Source of the DNA: Panagrolaimus kolymaensis
Taxonomy: Eukaryota > Nematoda > Chromadorea > Rhabditida > Panagrolaimidae
DNA: 64,000 nucleotides
NCBI GenBank assembly: GCA_028622995.1
Contig: JAJQJQ010000079.1
Location: 186,001-250,000 of the forward strand
Reading direction: 5' to 3'
The notes under the pieces are model-generated. The model saw nothing but the letters and a program-made list of their open reading frames with translations. It searched no databases and was not told where the DNA came from. Both the position numbers and the translations under genes were made by a program. Every line of letters begins with the position of its first letter. Within the stretch, counting starts at the first letter, position 1. This document shows, in pieces, positions 10,470 to 22,880 of the stretch.

Positions 10470-11901
10470 ATGGCTAAATTAAATGTTGGAAAAGAAGAAG
10501 AAGCTTTTTTAGAATACATGAATCAAAATCCAAGCATTGAAGGCTTAACTGATTTAATGTTAGGCTGTCCTAAAACACGAAGTATTGGATTAAAATATTT
10601 TGAAAATTCAGAATATGTTATTATCGATTTAGATAAAATCTGGTTTTGTATTTTATTAAGCGTATGTTTTTAGAAACTCTTAACCAAAATATTATCATAT
10701 GATTAATTTTTATACTTTCAGCCACTAAGCAATAAATTTCTTCGATTGGGCTTTCGACTTATTAATCCTTTGCTACCTGATATTATCTTGGCTGCGAATA
10801 AATCAATTAGTAAATTAAAAGTGAATAAATGGCCAACTGCAATAATTGATTTAAAAGGACTTTTTGTTGGAAAGAGTGAGCTTTTTAGATTATAATTTTT
10901 TAATTTAGTTATTTTCGAATGTTGGTAATTTTAGAATTGAAGCACATTAAAATTAATGATGCAACCCCAAATAATGAATATTTGAAAAATCATAACGAAC
11001 TCGCAACCCTTGATATATTCACACCATTAAAATTTTCGGTAAGTATTAGGAATAAGAGATGTATTAGATACATCGAAACCTGCGATTAACGATAAAAATT
11101 GATAAAATCGAGAAAAATTTCTTTTGGGTTATAGTTCGATTAACAGATAATTAACAGCTTTAGTAGGAATATAATGAATTATTTTACAAATCAATTATTT
11201 TTTCATTTAATCTTTAATAAGAAAAAAAAATGAAGTTTTAATTATTTTTTTAGGAACTTTCTTTTATTCCTTCTTCAATTTATATTCACTTTTATCAATT
11301 AGAAATGGACAATTTTCCATCCGCTGGAATTATGAGGTATATCTATAAATCTTTAATTTATTTTATGAATGCACTAATTCACTAATTGTTTTAGTAGCCT
11401 TGATTTCTCAGCAACTGAAAAACTCGATATAGATGGATATTTTAGAAATTCAAATTTTTCTTTAAAAAATATAATTATCAATCATAAATTTGAAAATTTA
11501 TTTTCACTTCAAAAATTTCCAAAATTAAAATCTTTAAATGTTGATTTTAAGATTGATGTAAGTGAAAGATGGGGTCAATTAAAGTTTTTCATCTTGCATT
11601 TTGGACCAACGTACTTTAATGCAATACCATTCAAAATGAAAGGAAAAATTGCATTTATTGTAAATGTAGTTCCTGAACATGTTGAAAAGGTAAATAATTA
11701 CTGCTCAAAATAATAAAAAATACTTCTCATAATTTTTTTTAGTTTTTTGACGAAATTAAAACTAAATCTCGGATATATCATGCTGGAAATGGTTTGATGA
11801 AAATTAAACACATCATACACAACGGATTATTCCTTGAAGTTGAATTTCTTTTACCTGAAGGTTACTATGATTATAACGATGAAGAAGAAAAAGAAGAATA
11901 A
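10470..11901 (+). CDS. Six-exon hypothetical protein (328 aa), family not recognised
   Basis: Exons 10470-10661, 10722-10875, 10935-11038, 11254-11336, 11395-11689 and 11743-11901 join in consistent phase to 987 nt ending TAA; the donors are GTATGT, GTGAGC, GTAAGT, GTATAT and GTAAAT, all paired with T-rich AG acceptors. The protein begins MAKLNVGKEEEAFLEYM, has no signal peptide or clear membrane segment, and is rich in Lys, Ile, Leu, Phe and Asn. Exon 5 has spaced Leu/Ile/Phe strands (LKNIIINH.. FPKLKSLNVDFKID), weakly like the leucine-rich or F-box-associated folds common in nematode expansions, but no F-box motif is visible. The C-terminus is acidic (DYNDEEEKEE). Exon 4 has the least certain start because intron 3 is 215 nt, longer than the others (45-60 nt). 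Function unknown. Confidence 0.8.
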
Positions 11902-11959
11902 AAATTGTAGGAACCTTTATTTCAAAAACATTTTCGTTTGTTTTTATAAAATATATATA

Positions 11960-11965
11960 AATAAA
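11960..11965 (+). promoter_or_regulatory. Polyadenylation signal AATAAA
   Basis: AATAAA lies 58 nt after the stop codon of the plus-strand gene, in ATATATAAATAAAACG, followed by T-rich sequence. Position and motif fit the 3' end of that transcript. The region is A/T-rich, so chance occurrence is possible. Confidence 0.5.
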
Positions 11966-12205
11966 ACGAAATCATTTTAACTAAAAGTTATCTTATTTTG
12001 TTATGTGTAATATTAAAAATTCTTATTTTTTATAACAAATTTTATGAAATCTTGTTAGAAAGAAGGTAAAAAATAAAAATTAAGAAAAAAACGTTCTTTT
12101 AAAAATTTGAATACAAAAATGATGTCTCTAAAAATGCAAATAAAAATTATAGTAAATTGTAGCTTCTAAATATTCGAAATTTGGTTATTTAGCTTTCGTT
12201 GATTG

Positions 12206-12335
12206 TGGTTGATGAACACAAGCATCAACAACATAAAGGTGTTAAGAATGTTGATGCTACGTTGAGTTATGGCCTAAATCGTGCATACGGATATTTAATT
12301 ACAAATATTTTTTATTTATTATTTAAAAATATGCC
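12206..12335. repeat. Decayed duplicate, copy 1
   Basis: Contains GATGAACACAAGCATCAACAAC and, about 80 bp later, GTGCATACGGATATTTAATTACAAAT. Both blocks recur in the same order and orientation in copy 2 at 12560-12850. A 61-codon open frame here (12199-12384) is not carried by copy 2, so it is probably not a gene. Confidence 0.45.
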
Positions 12336-12559
12336 GTCTAACAGTTTTAACTACCATCCATGGGAAAGCCATCAATTTAAATAAATTTTTTTATTAAAAC
12401 AAGCTTCAAGAAGAAAAAACATTTAAAAAATGTTTATCGTTTCGATATGATCCTATGGACGATGGGTGCTAAGATTATGAGGAATCGCTCTAAAAACACC
12501 AATAAAAATTAATGTAAATAAGAGTTTTCAGAAAATGAAAATTTTTTATTTTTCCTTGG

Positions 12560-12850
12560 CACTCATGAGTGAACACATACATCAACAACTGTAATCTTTA
12601 TGAAGGTTCAAGCCTATGGCAAATATCAAAAATGTAAAAAATAATTTTTTCTGCTTTATTTTTCTTGTAGAATAATGGATTTACTACAGAATTGAACTAC
12701 AATTTTTTTTCATTTCCTTGACTCATCATAGAGAAAAATGACTTTTAAACCAAAAATTAACATTAAAACATAGTTCAACCTTAATTAATGCGGTTGTGGA
12801 GCTTAATTGGGCATACAGATATTTAATTACATATGTGGAAGAACAAATTA
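12560..12850. repeat. Decayed duplicate, copy 2
   Basis: Contains AGTGAACACATACATCAACA (about 12569) and GGGCATACAGATATTTAATT (about 12809), matching copy 1 but with about 135 bp of extra sequence between the blocks. Neither copy encodes anything recognisable. They may be remnants of an element or of an old gene fragment duplicated downstream of the plus-strand gene. Confidence 0.4.
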
Positions 12851-13016
12851 TAAAAACAAGAACCAAATAATTTGGTAACATACTTTGTTACATATGGAGT
12901 TTCTGCCCACCACTTGACACTTGCTAATTAAAAAAATAAATGCATTGAATCATATTAATTTTTAAAAAAAGCACTCAAAGAACTTTTTGTAACAAAATAT
13001 AAATTTTTTTTGGCAA

Positions 13017-13776
13017 TTAATCAATTTTTATTTTATTTTGTCTTCTATGAAGAGGAACTTCCAAAAGAGATGGGACGCGAATGTCAAAGTCGAAAGGCAA
13101 ATTAGAAAGATTAGAATCGTCAGTCGAGAATAAATGAGAGTCATTGGAACTTGAAGATCCATGTTGTCCATAGTTAAACAACATTACAACAACCAAAACA
13201 GTGTCATCAGGATAATATTTGTAAGAAACATTGCCTTGCAAAGGTGCTTAAAGAACTAGATGAGACAAGCGATTGTGAGGCATATAATGAGGTGCATTAT
13301 CATGATGAAAAAGCTCTGGTTTGAAGAACCATCATGTTCATAACAGCAAGTTAATTATCAGAAAAATGCAATGAAGATCCAGAAAAGCTTCTAACATCGA
13401 TGCTAGTTTCATCGGTGTAATCCATATATCCTTGTTGTTGTTGATTGAGTTGGAGATTGTCGAGCATTTCGGCAATCGTTGAGGCGTAAGACGAGTGAGT
13501 TGTGGAGCGAATATAAGAAGGAGAACTTCCTCAGTCACCAGCAGGCCTCTTCCTTCGGCCCGTCCAGGCCGGGCCGAGGTTTTTCAACATTCCGAATAAA
13601 AAGTAAAGGGATTACCAAGGCAAAAAAAATTTAATGAATTTTGACGAACCTCGGGCCGAGCCGGGCTTAAAAATAGACGGGCCGGGCCGGGCCTGCAAAA
13701 GTATGCCCGTGGAAGAGGCCTGGTCACCAGAATGATCATCGCTCATATACATTCCGTTAATGTAATTCGAACACAT
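13017..13776 (-). pseudogene. Broken coding relic, interrupted by a MITE
   Basis: Reading the minus strand from ATG at 13776 gives MCSNYINGMYMSDDHSGD, then a 181-bp MITE. After the MITE the same frame resumes beyond a TGA with SYASTIAEMLDNLQLNQQQQ and ends FSGSSLHFSDN-stop. Further on, a one-base shift in a T-run near 13308 opens HHDNAPHYMPHNRLSHLVL, and beyond another stop APLQGNVSYKYYPDDT continues to 13017. The Ser/Gln/His/Asp-rich, evenly spaced residues look like former protein, unlike the A/T noise around them. At least three lesions besides the insertion make a working product unlikely. The family is not recognised. The alternative, a multi-exon gene with unusual splice sites, found no good donors. 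Confidence 0.45.
13542..13722. mobile_element. 181-bp hAT-type MITE with perfect 8-bp target-site duplication
   Basis: It begins CAGGCCTCTTCC and ends GGAAGAGGCCTG, a perfect 12-bp inverted repeat. GTCACCAG stands immediately on both sides (13534-13541 and 13723-13730). The 8-bp duplication and CAGG-type terminus are hallmarks of the hAT superfamily. The subterminal regions are rich in GGGCCGGGCC and CGGCCCGGCC motifs, making it a GC-rich island. It has no coding capacity, so a transposase elsewhere must have moved it. Confidence 0.9.
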
Positions 13777-13989
13777 GCCAAAAAAATAAAGGTGGGTGGG
13801 TATCAAAAAAATGAAACAATAACGCAAAAATGATCATAATGAAAAAAGTTTTGAAAACGAAAAGAAAGCAGGAAACTGGAGGATTTATGTAGAATATTGC
13901 AAAGCTTCCCATAATTTTGTGCCTTTTTTGAAAGTGTTTGTAAAAAATAGTATAGAAAAATAAACATAGATTTGACAGTGGATAAAGCC

Positions 13990-14177
13990 GTGAGGCACCA
14001 AATAGAAAAAAAAGTTTTAGAATAAGAAAAAAAATTGCAGAGTAAAAGTGCTTTATTTTTATCATTTTTTATGCATTTTTACATCCATTTTCATTGATAT
14101 TTTTAAAAATCGGATTCTATGGTGACGATTTGGAAGTCATCAAAAATTAATGTTTTTTTACTTCAAGCAAAAAATGC
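13990..14177 (-). repeat. Decayed inverted satellite copy abutting the array
   Basis: On the minus strand it matches the long satellite unit: GGCACCAAATAG (13995), AATAAGAAAAAAAATTGCAG (14021), TTATGCATTTTTACATCC (about 14069), ATTTTTAAAAATCGGATTC (14099-14117), GACGATTTGG (14123) and AAGCAAAAAATGCT (14165-14178). It carries the ATAGAATCC and AAGCATTTTTTGC sequence that only long units have. It stops exactly where the forward array starts, forming a head-to-head inverted junction near 14177. Confidence 0.85.
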
Positions 14178-16081
14178 TGACTCCTTGTTTGCTTGATACA
14201 TTTGTTCAAAAAATGTTCATTGTTTGAGGTACTTCCAACGGAGGCAATCCAAAATCCTTTTTCTAATAAATTTTTAAATAATTAATTATGAATTTAGAAA
14301 AGAAAAAAAGCTCAGAAAAAAAAATTTCTAATACAAAATCAGAAAATTTGAATAATTTCTATTAAATTTTCATTTCAAAGCCACATAGCTCGATCAGAAC
14401 CGTATCCGATTTTTAAAAATATCAACGAAAATGGATGTAAAAATGCATAAACATCCATAAAAATAAGCCACTTTTCCTCTGGAATTTTTTTTCTTATTCA
14501 AAAAGTATTTTTTTTCAATTTGGTGACTCCTTGTTTGCTTGATACTTTTGTTCAAAAAATGTTCATTGTTTGAGGTACTTCCAACGGAGGCAATCCAAAA
14601 TCCTTTTTCTAATAAATTTTTAAATAATTAATTATGAATTTAGAAAAGAAAAAAAGCTCAGAAAAAAAAATTTCTAATACAAAATCAGAAAATTTGAATA
14701 ATTTCTATTAAATTTTCATTTCAAAGCCACATAGCTCGATCAGAACCGTATCCGATTTTTAAAAATATCAACGAAAATGGATGTAAAAATGCATAAACAT
14801 CCATAAAAATAAGCCACTTTTCCTCTGGAATTTTTTTTCTTATTCAAAAAGTATTTTTTTTCAATTTGGTGACTCCTTGTTTGCTTGATACTTTTGTTCA
14901 AAAAATGTTCATTGTTTGAGGTACTTCCAACGGAGGCAATCCAAAATCCTTTTTCTAATAAATTTTTAAATAATTAATTATGAATTTAGAAAAGAAAAAA
15001 AGCTCAGAAAAAAAAATTTCTAATACAAAATCAGAAAATTTGAATAATTTATATTAAATTTTCATTTCAAAGCCACATAGCTCGATCAGAACCTTTACTT
15101 ATGCTATTGAAAACAGGATCGATTTTTGAAGGTTTTTATGTGTACTAACACATCTGATAAGCAATATTTTTTTTAAGTATACTTAGTTTTGAGTTTGGAA
15201 TTAATTTACCTTTATCAAAGCATTTTTTGCTTTAAGTGTAATTTTTGATGTCTTCCAAATCGTCGTCATAGAATCCGATTTTTAAAAATATCATTGAATA
15301 TGGATGTAAAAATGCATAAACATCCATAAAAATAAGCCACTTTTCCTCTGGAATTTTTTTTCTTATTCAAAATGTATTTTTTTTCAATTTGGTGACTCCT
15401 TGTTTGCTTGATACATTTGTTCAAAAAATTTTCATTGTTTGAGGTACTTCCAACGGAGGCAATCGAAAATCCTTTTTCTATTAAATTTTTAAATAATTAA
15501 TTATGAATTTAGAAAAGAAAAAAAGCTCAGAAAAAAAAATTTCTAATACAAAATCAGAAAATTTGAATAATTTATATTAAATTTTCATTTCAAAGCCACA
15601 TAGCTCGATCAGAACCGTATTCGATTTTTAAAAATATCAACGAAAATGGATGTTAAAATGCATATACATCCATAAAAATAAGCCACTTTTCCTCTGGAAT
15701 TTTTTTTCTTATTCAAAATGTATTTTTTTTCAATTTGGTGACTCCTTGTTTGCTTGATACATTTGTTCAAAAAATGTTCATTGTTTGAGGTACTTCCAAC
15801 GGAGGCAATCGAAAATCCTTTTTCTAATAAATTTTTAAATAATTAATTATGAATTTAGAAAAGAAAAAAAGTTCAGAAAAAAAAATTTCTAATACAAAAT
15901 CAGAAAATTTGAATAATTTATATTAAATTTTCATTTCAAAGCCACATAGCTCGATCAGAACCGTATCCGATTTTTAAAAATATCAACGAAAATGGATGTA
16001 AAAATGCATATACATCCATAAAAATAAGCCACTTTTCCTCTGGAATTTTTTTTCTTATTCAAAAAGTATTTTTTTTCAATT
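14178..16081 (+). repeat. Array left edge: S,S,L,S,S mixture
   Basis: Unit starts 14175, 14521, 14867 (L), 15390, 15736. The first S units have GATACTTTTG and AATTTCTATT variants. The L unit here has GGAATTAATTTACC, intermediate between the two main L subfamilies. One S unit carries CGTATTCG and GGATGTTAAAATG, markers that reappear at 37.6 and 39.2 kb. Confidence 0.9.
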
Positions 16082-19000
16082 TGGTGACTCCTTGTTTGCT
16101 TGATACATTTGTTCAAAAAATGTTCATTGTTTGAGGTACTTCCAACGGAGGCAATCGAAAATCCTTTTTCTAATAAATTTTTAAATAATTAATTATGAAT
16201 TTAGAAAAGGAAAAAAGCTCAGAAAAAAAAATTTCTAATACGAAATCACAAAATTTGAATAATTTATGTTAAATTTTCATTTCAAAGCCACATAGCTCGA
16301 TCAGAACCTTTACTTATGCTATTGAAAACAGGATCGATTTTTGAAGGTTTTTATGTGTACTAACACATCTGATAAGCAATATTTTTTTTAAGTATACTTA
16401 GTTTTGAGTTTGGAATAAATTTACCTTTATCAAAGCATTTTTTGCTTTAAGTGTAATTTTTGATGTCTTCCAAATCGTCGTCATAGAATCCGATTTTTAA
16501 AAATATCATTGAATATGGATGTAAAAATGCATAAACATCCATAAAAATAAGCCACTTTTCCTCTGGAATTTTTTTTCTTATTCAAAAAGTATTTTTTTTC
16601 AATTTGGTGACTCCTTGTTTGCTTGATACATTTGTTCAAAAAATGTTCATTGTTTGAGGTACTTCCAACGGAGGCAATCGAAAATCCTTTTTCTATTAAA
16701 TTTTTAAATAATTAATTATGAATTTAGAAAAGAAAAAAAGCTCAGAAAAAAAAATTTCTAATACGAAATCACAAAATTTGAATAATTTATGTTAAATTTT
16801 CATTTCAAAGCCACATAGCTCGATCAGAACCTTTACTTATGCTATTGAAAACAGGATCGATTTTTGAAGGTTTTTATGTGTACTAACACATCTGATAAGC
16901 AATATTTTTTTTAAGTATACTTAGTTTTGAGTTTGGAATAAATTTACCTTTATCAAAGCATTTTTTGCTTTAAGTGTAATTTTTGATGTCTTCCAAATCG
17001 TCGTCATAGAATCCGATTTTTAAAAATATCATTGAATATGGATGTAAAAATGCATAAACATCCATAAAAATAAGCCACTTTTCCTCTGGAATTTTTTTTC
17101 TTATTCAAAAAGTATTTTTTTTCAATTTGGTGACTCCTTGTTTGCTTGATACATTTGTTCAAAAAATGTTCATTGTTTGAGGTACTTCCAACGGAGGCAA
17201 TCGAAAATCCTTTTTCTAATAAATTTTTAAATAATTAATTATGAATTTAGAAAAGGAAAAAAGCTCAGAAAAAAAAATTTCTAATACGAAATCACAAAAT
17301 TTGAATAATTTATGTTAAATTTTCATTTCAAAGCCACATAGCTCGATCAGAACCTTTACTTATGCTATTGAAAACAGGATCGATTTTTGAAGGTTTTTAT
17401 GTGTACTAACACATCTGATAAGCAATATTTTTTTTAAGTATACTTAGTTTTGAGTTTGGAATAAATTTACCTTTATCAAAGCATTTTTTGCTTTAAGTGT
17501 AATTTTTGATGTCTTCCAAATCGTCGTCATAGAATCCGATTTTTAAAAATATCATTGAATATGGATGTAAAAATGCATAAACATCCATAAAAATAAGCCA
17601 CTTTTCCTCTGGAATTTTTTTTCTTATTCAAAAAGTATTTTTTTTCAATTTGGTGACTCCTTGTTTGCTTGATACATTTGTTCAAAAAATGTTCATTGTT
17701 TGAGGTACTTCCAACGGAGGCAATCGAAAATCCTTTTTCTAATAAATTTTTAAATAATTAATTATGAATTTAGAAAAGGAAAAAAGCTCAGAAAAAAAAA
17801 TTTCTAATACGAAATCACAAAATTTGAATAATTTATGTTAAATTTTCATTTCAAAGCCACATAGCTCGATCAGAACCTTTACTTATGCTATTGAAAACAG
17901 GATCGATTTTTGAAGGTTTTTATGTGTACTAACACATCTGATAAGCAATATTTTTTTTAAGTATACTTAGTTTTGAGTTTGGAATAAATTTACCTTTATC
18001 AAAGCATTTTTTGCTTTAAGTGTAATTTTTGATGTCTTCCAAATCGTCGTCATAGAATCCGATTTTTAAAAATATCATTGAATATGGATGTAAAAATGCA
18101 TAAACATCCATAAAAATAAGCCACTTTTCCTCTGGAATTTTTTTTCTTATTCAAAAAGTATTTTTTTTCAATTTGGTGACTCCTTGTTTGCTTGATACAT
18201 TTGTTCAAAAAATGTTCATTGTTTGAGGTACTTCCAACGGAGGCAATCGAAAATCCTTTTTCTAATAAATTTTTAAATAATTAATTATGAATTTAGAAAA
18301 GGAAAAAAGCTCAGAAAAAAAAATTTCTAATACGAAATCACAAAATTTGAATAATTTATGTTAAATTTTCATTTCAAAGCCACATAGCTCGATCAGAACC
18401 TTTACTTATGCTATTGAAAACAGGATCGATTTTTGAAGGTTTTTATGTGTACTAACACATCTGATAAGCAATATTTTTTTTAAGTATACTTAGTTTTGAG
18501 TTTGGAATAAATTTACCTTTATCAAAGCATTTTTTGCTTTAAGTGTAATTTTTGATGTCTTCCAAATCGTCGTCATAGAATCCGATTTTTAAAAATATCA
18601 TTGAATATGGATGTAAAAATGCATAAACATCCATAAAAATAAGCCACTTTTCCTCTGGAATTTTTTTTCTTATTCAAAAAGTATTTTTTTTCAATTTGGT
18701 GACTCCTTGTTTGCTTGATACATTTGTTCAAAAAATGTTCATTGTTTGAGGTACTTCCAACGGAGGCAATCGAAAATCCTTTTTCTAATAAATTTTTAAA
18801 TAATTAATTATGAATTTAGAAAAGGAAAAAAGCTCAGAAAAAAAAATTTCTAATACGAAATCACAAAATTTGAATAATTTATGTTAAATTTTCATTTCAA
18901 AGCCACATAGCTCGATCAGAACCTTTACTTATGCTATTGAAAACAGGATCGATTTTTGAAGGTTTTTATGTGTACTAACACATCTGATAAGCAATATTTT

Positions 19001-22000
19001 TTTTAAGTATACTTAGTTTTGAGTTTGGAATAAATTTACCTTTATCAAAGCATTTTTTGCTTTAAGTGTAATTTTTGATGTCTTCCAAATCGTCGTCATA
19101 GAATCCGATTTTTAAAAATATCATTGAATATGGATGTAAAAATGCATAAACATCCATAAAAATAAGCCACTTTTCCTCTGGAATTTTTTTTCTTATTCAA
19201 AAAGTATTTTTTTTCAATTTGGTGACTCCTTGTTTGCTTGATACATTTGTTCAAAAAATGTTCATTGTTTGAGGTACTTCCAACGGAGGCAATCGAAAAT
19301 CCTTTTTCTAATAAATTTTTAAATAATTAATTATGAATTTAGAAAAGGAAAAAAGCTCAGAAAAAAAAATTTCTAATACGAAATCACAAAATTTGAATAA
19401 TTTATGTTAAATTTTCATTTCAAAGCCACATAGCTCGATCAGAACCTTTACTTATGCTATTGAAAACAGGATCGATTTTTGAAGGTTTTTATGTGTACTA
19501 ACACATCTGATAAGCAATATTTTTTTTAAGTATACTTAGTTTTGAGTTTGGAATAAATTTACCTTTATCAAAGCATTTTTTGCTTTAAGTGTAATTTTTG
19601 ATGTCTTCCAAATCGTCGTCATAGAATCCGATTTTTAAAAATATCATTGAATATGGATGTAAAAATGCATAAACATCCATAAAAATAAGCCACTTTTCCT
19701 CTGGAATTTTTTTTCTTATTCAAAAAGTATTTTTTTTCAATTTGGTGACTCCTTGTTTGCTTGATACATTTGTTCAAAAAATGTTCATTGTTTGAGGTAC
19801 TTCCAACGGAGGCAATCGAAAATCCTTTTTCTAATAAATTTTTAAATAATTAATTATGAATTTAGAAAAGGAAAAAAGCTCAGAAAAAAAAATTTCTAAT
19901 ACGAAATCACAAAATTTGAATAATTTATGTTAAATTTTCATTTCAAAGCCACATAGCTCGATCAGAACCTTTACTTATGCTATTGAAAACAGGATCGATT
20001 TTTGAAGGTTTTTATGTGTACTAACACATCTGATAAGCAATATTTTTTTTAAGTATACTTAGTTTTGAGTTTGGAATAAATTTACCTTTATCAAAGCATT
20101 TTTTGCTTTAAGTGTAATTTTTGATGTCTTCCAAATCGTCGTCATAGAATCCGATTTTTAAAAATATCATTGAATATGGATGTAAAAATGCATAAACATC
20201 CATAAAAATAAGCCACTTTTCCTCTGGAATTTTTTTTCTTATTCAAAAAGTATTTTTTTTCAATTTGGTGACTCCTTGTTTGCTTGATACATTTGTTCAA
20301 AAAATGTTCATTGTTTGAGGTACTTCCAACGGAGGCAATCGAAAATCCTTTTTCTAATAAATTTTTAAATAATTAATTATGAATTTAGAAAAGGAAAAAA
20401 GCTCAGAAAAAAAAATTTCTAATACGAAATCACAAAATTTGAATAATTTATGTTAAATTTTCATTTCAAAGCCACATAGCTCGATCAGAACCTTTACTTA
20501 TGCTATTGAAAACAGGATCGATTTTTGAAGGTTTTTATGTGTACTAACACATCTGATAAGCAATATTTTTTTTAAGTATACTTAGTTTTGAGTTTGGAAT
20601 AAATTTACCTTTATCAAAGCATTTTTTGCTTTAAGTGTAATTTTTGATGTCTTCCAAATCGTCGTCATAGAATCCGATTTTTAAAAATATCATTGAATAT
20701 GGATGTAAAAATGCATAAACATCCATAAAAATAAGCCACTTTTCCTCTGGAATTTTTTTTCTTATTCAAAAAGTATTTTTTTTCAATTTGGTGACTCCTT
20801 GTTTGCTTGATACATTTGTTCAAAAAATGTTCATTGTTTGAGGTACTTCCAACGGAGGCAATCGAAAATCCTTTTTCTAATAAATTTTTAAATAATTAAT
20901 TATGAATTTAGAAAAGGAAAAAAGCTCAGAAAAAAAAATTTCTAATACGAAATCACAAAATTTGAATAATTTATGTTAAATTTTCATTTCAAAGCCACAT
21001 AGCTCGATCAGAACCTTTACTTATGCTATTGAAAACAGGATCGATTTTTGAAGGTTTTTATGTGTACTAACACATCTGATAAGCAATATTTTTTTTAAGT
21101 ATACTTAGTTTTGAGTTTGGAATAAATTTACCTTTATCAAAGCATTTTTTGCTTTAAGTGTAATTTTTGATGTCTTCCAAATCGTCGTCATAGAATCCGA
21201 TTTTTAAAAATATCATTGAATATGGATGTAAAAATGCATAAACATCCATAAAAATAAGCCACTTTTCCTCTGGAATTTTTTTTCTTATTCAAAAAGTATT
21301 TTTTTTCAATTTGGTGACTCCTTGTTTGCTTGATACATTTGTTCAAAAAATGTTCATTGTTTGAGGTACTTCCAACGGAGGCAATCGAAAATCCTTTTTC
21401 TAATAAATTTTTAAATAATTAATTATGAATTTAGAAAAGGAAAAAAGCTCAGAAAAAAAAATTTCTAATACGAAATCACAAAATTTGAATAATTTATGTT
21501 AAATTTTCATTTCAAAGCCACATAGCTCGATCAGAACCTTTACTTATGCTATTGAAAACAGGATCGATTTTTGAAGGTTTTTATGTGTACTAACACATCT
21601 GATAAGCAATATTTTTTTTAAGTATACTTAGTTTTGAGTTTGGAATAAATTTACCTTTATCAAAGCATTTTTTGCTTTAAGTGTAATTTTTGATGTCTTC
21701 CAAATCGTCGTCGTAGAATCCGATTTTTAAAAATATCATTGAATATGGATGTAAAAATGCATAAACATCCATAAAAATAAGCCACTTTTCCTCTGGAATT
21801 TTTTTTCTTATTCAAAAAGTATTTTTTTTCAATTTGGTGACTCCTTGTTTGCTTGATACATTTGTTCAAAAAATGTTCATTGTTTGAGGTACTTCCAACG
21901 GAGGCAATCGAAAATCCTTTTTCTAATAAATTTTTAAATAATTAATTATGAATTTAGAAAAGGAAAAAAGCTCAGAAAAAAAAATTTCTAATACGAAATC

Positions 22001-22880
22001 ACAAAATTTGAATAATTTATGTTAAATTTTCATTTCAAAGCCACATAGCTCGATCAGAACCTTTACTTATGCTATTGAAAACAGGATCGATTTTTGAAGG
22101 TTTTTATGTGTACTAACACATCTGATAAGCAATATTTTTTTTAAGTATACTTAGTTTTGAGTTTGGAATAAATTTACCTTTATCAAAGCATTTTTTGCTT
22201 TAAGTGTAATTTTTGATGTCTTCCAAATCGTCGTCATAGAATCCGATTTTTAAAAATATCATTGAATATGGATGTAAAAATGCATAAACATCCATAAAAA
22301 TAAGCCACTTTTCCTCTGGAATTTTTTTTCTTATTCAAAAAGTATTTTTTTTCAATTTGGTGACTCCTTGTTTGCTTGATACATTTGTTCAAAAAATGTT
22401 CATTGTTTGAGGTACTTCCAACGGAGGCAATCGAAAATCCTTTTTCTAATAAATTTTTAAATAATTAATTATGAATTTAGAAAAGGAAAAAAGCTCAGAA
22501 AAAAAAATTTCTAATACGAAATCACAAAATTTGAATAATTTATGTTAAATTTTCATTTCAAAGCCACATAGCTCGATCAGAACCTTTACTTATGCTATTG
22601 AAAACAGGATCGATTTTTGAAGGTTTTTATGTGTACTAACACATCTGATAAGCAATATTTTTTTTAAGTATACTTAGTTTTGAGTTTGGAATAAATTTAC
22701 CTTTATCAAAGCATTTTTTGCTTTAAGTGTAATTTTTGATGTCTTCCAAATCGTCGTCATAGAATCCGATTTTTAAAAATATCATTGAATATGGATGTAA
22801 AAATGCATAAACATCCATAAAAATAAGCCACTTTTCCTCTGGAATTTTTTTTCTTATTCAAAAAGTATTTTTTTTCAATT
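16082..22880 (+). repeat. 13 consecutive 523-bp long units
   Basis: 13 x 523 = 6799 bp with no length change. Units are virtually identical; one visible difference is CGTCGTCGTAG at about 21710 where the others have CGTCGTCATAG. All carry GGAATAAATTTACC, and most carry GAAAAGGAAAAAAGC and ACGAAATCACAAAATT, which mark this L subfamily. Confidence 0.95.

Noticed and set aside
12199..12384. 61-codon frame near the decayed duplicates
   Set aside because: The related copy at 12560-12850 does not keep the frame and no splice sites or start context support it.
21660..21869. 69-codon open frame on the minus strand (and similar ones at 36404-36595, 55349-55546 and 62464-62673)
   Set aside because: They lie in satellite units and become open only through single substitutions or indels in one unit; the neighbouring units carry stops.
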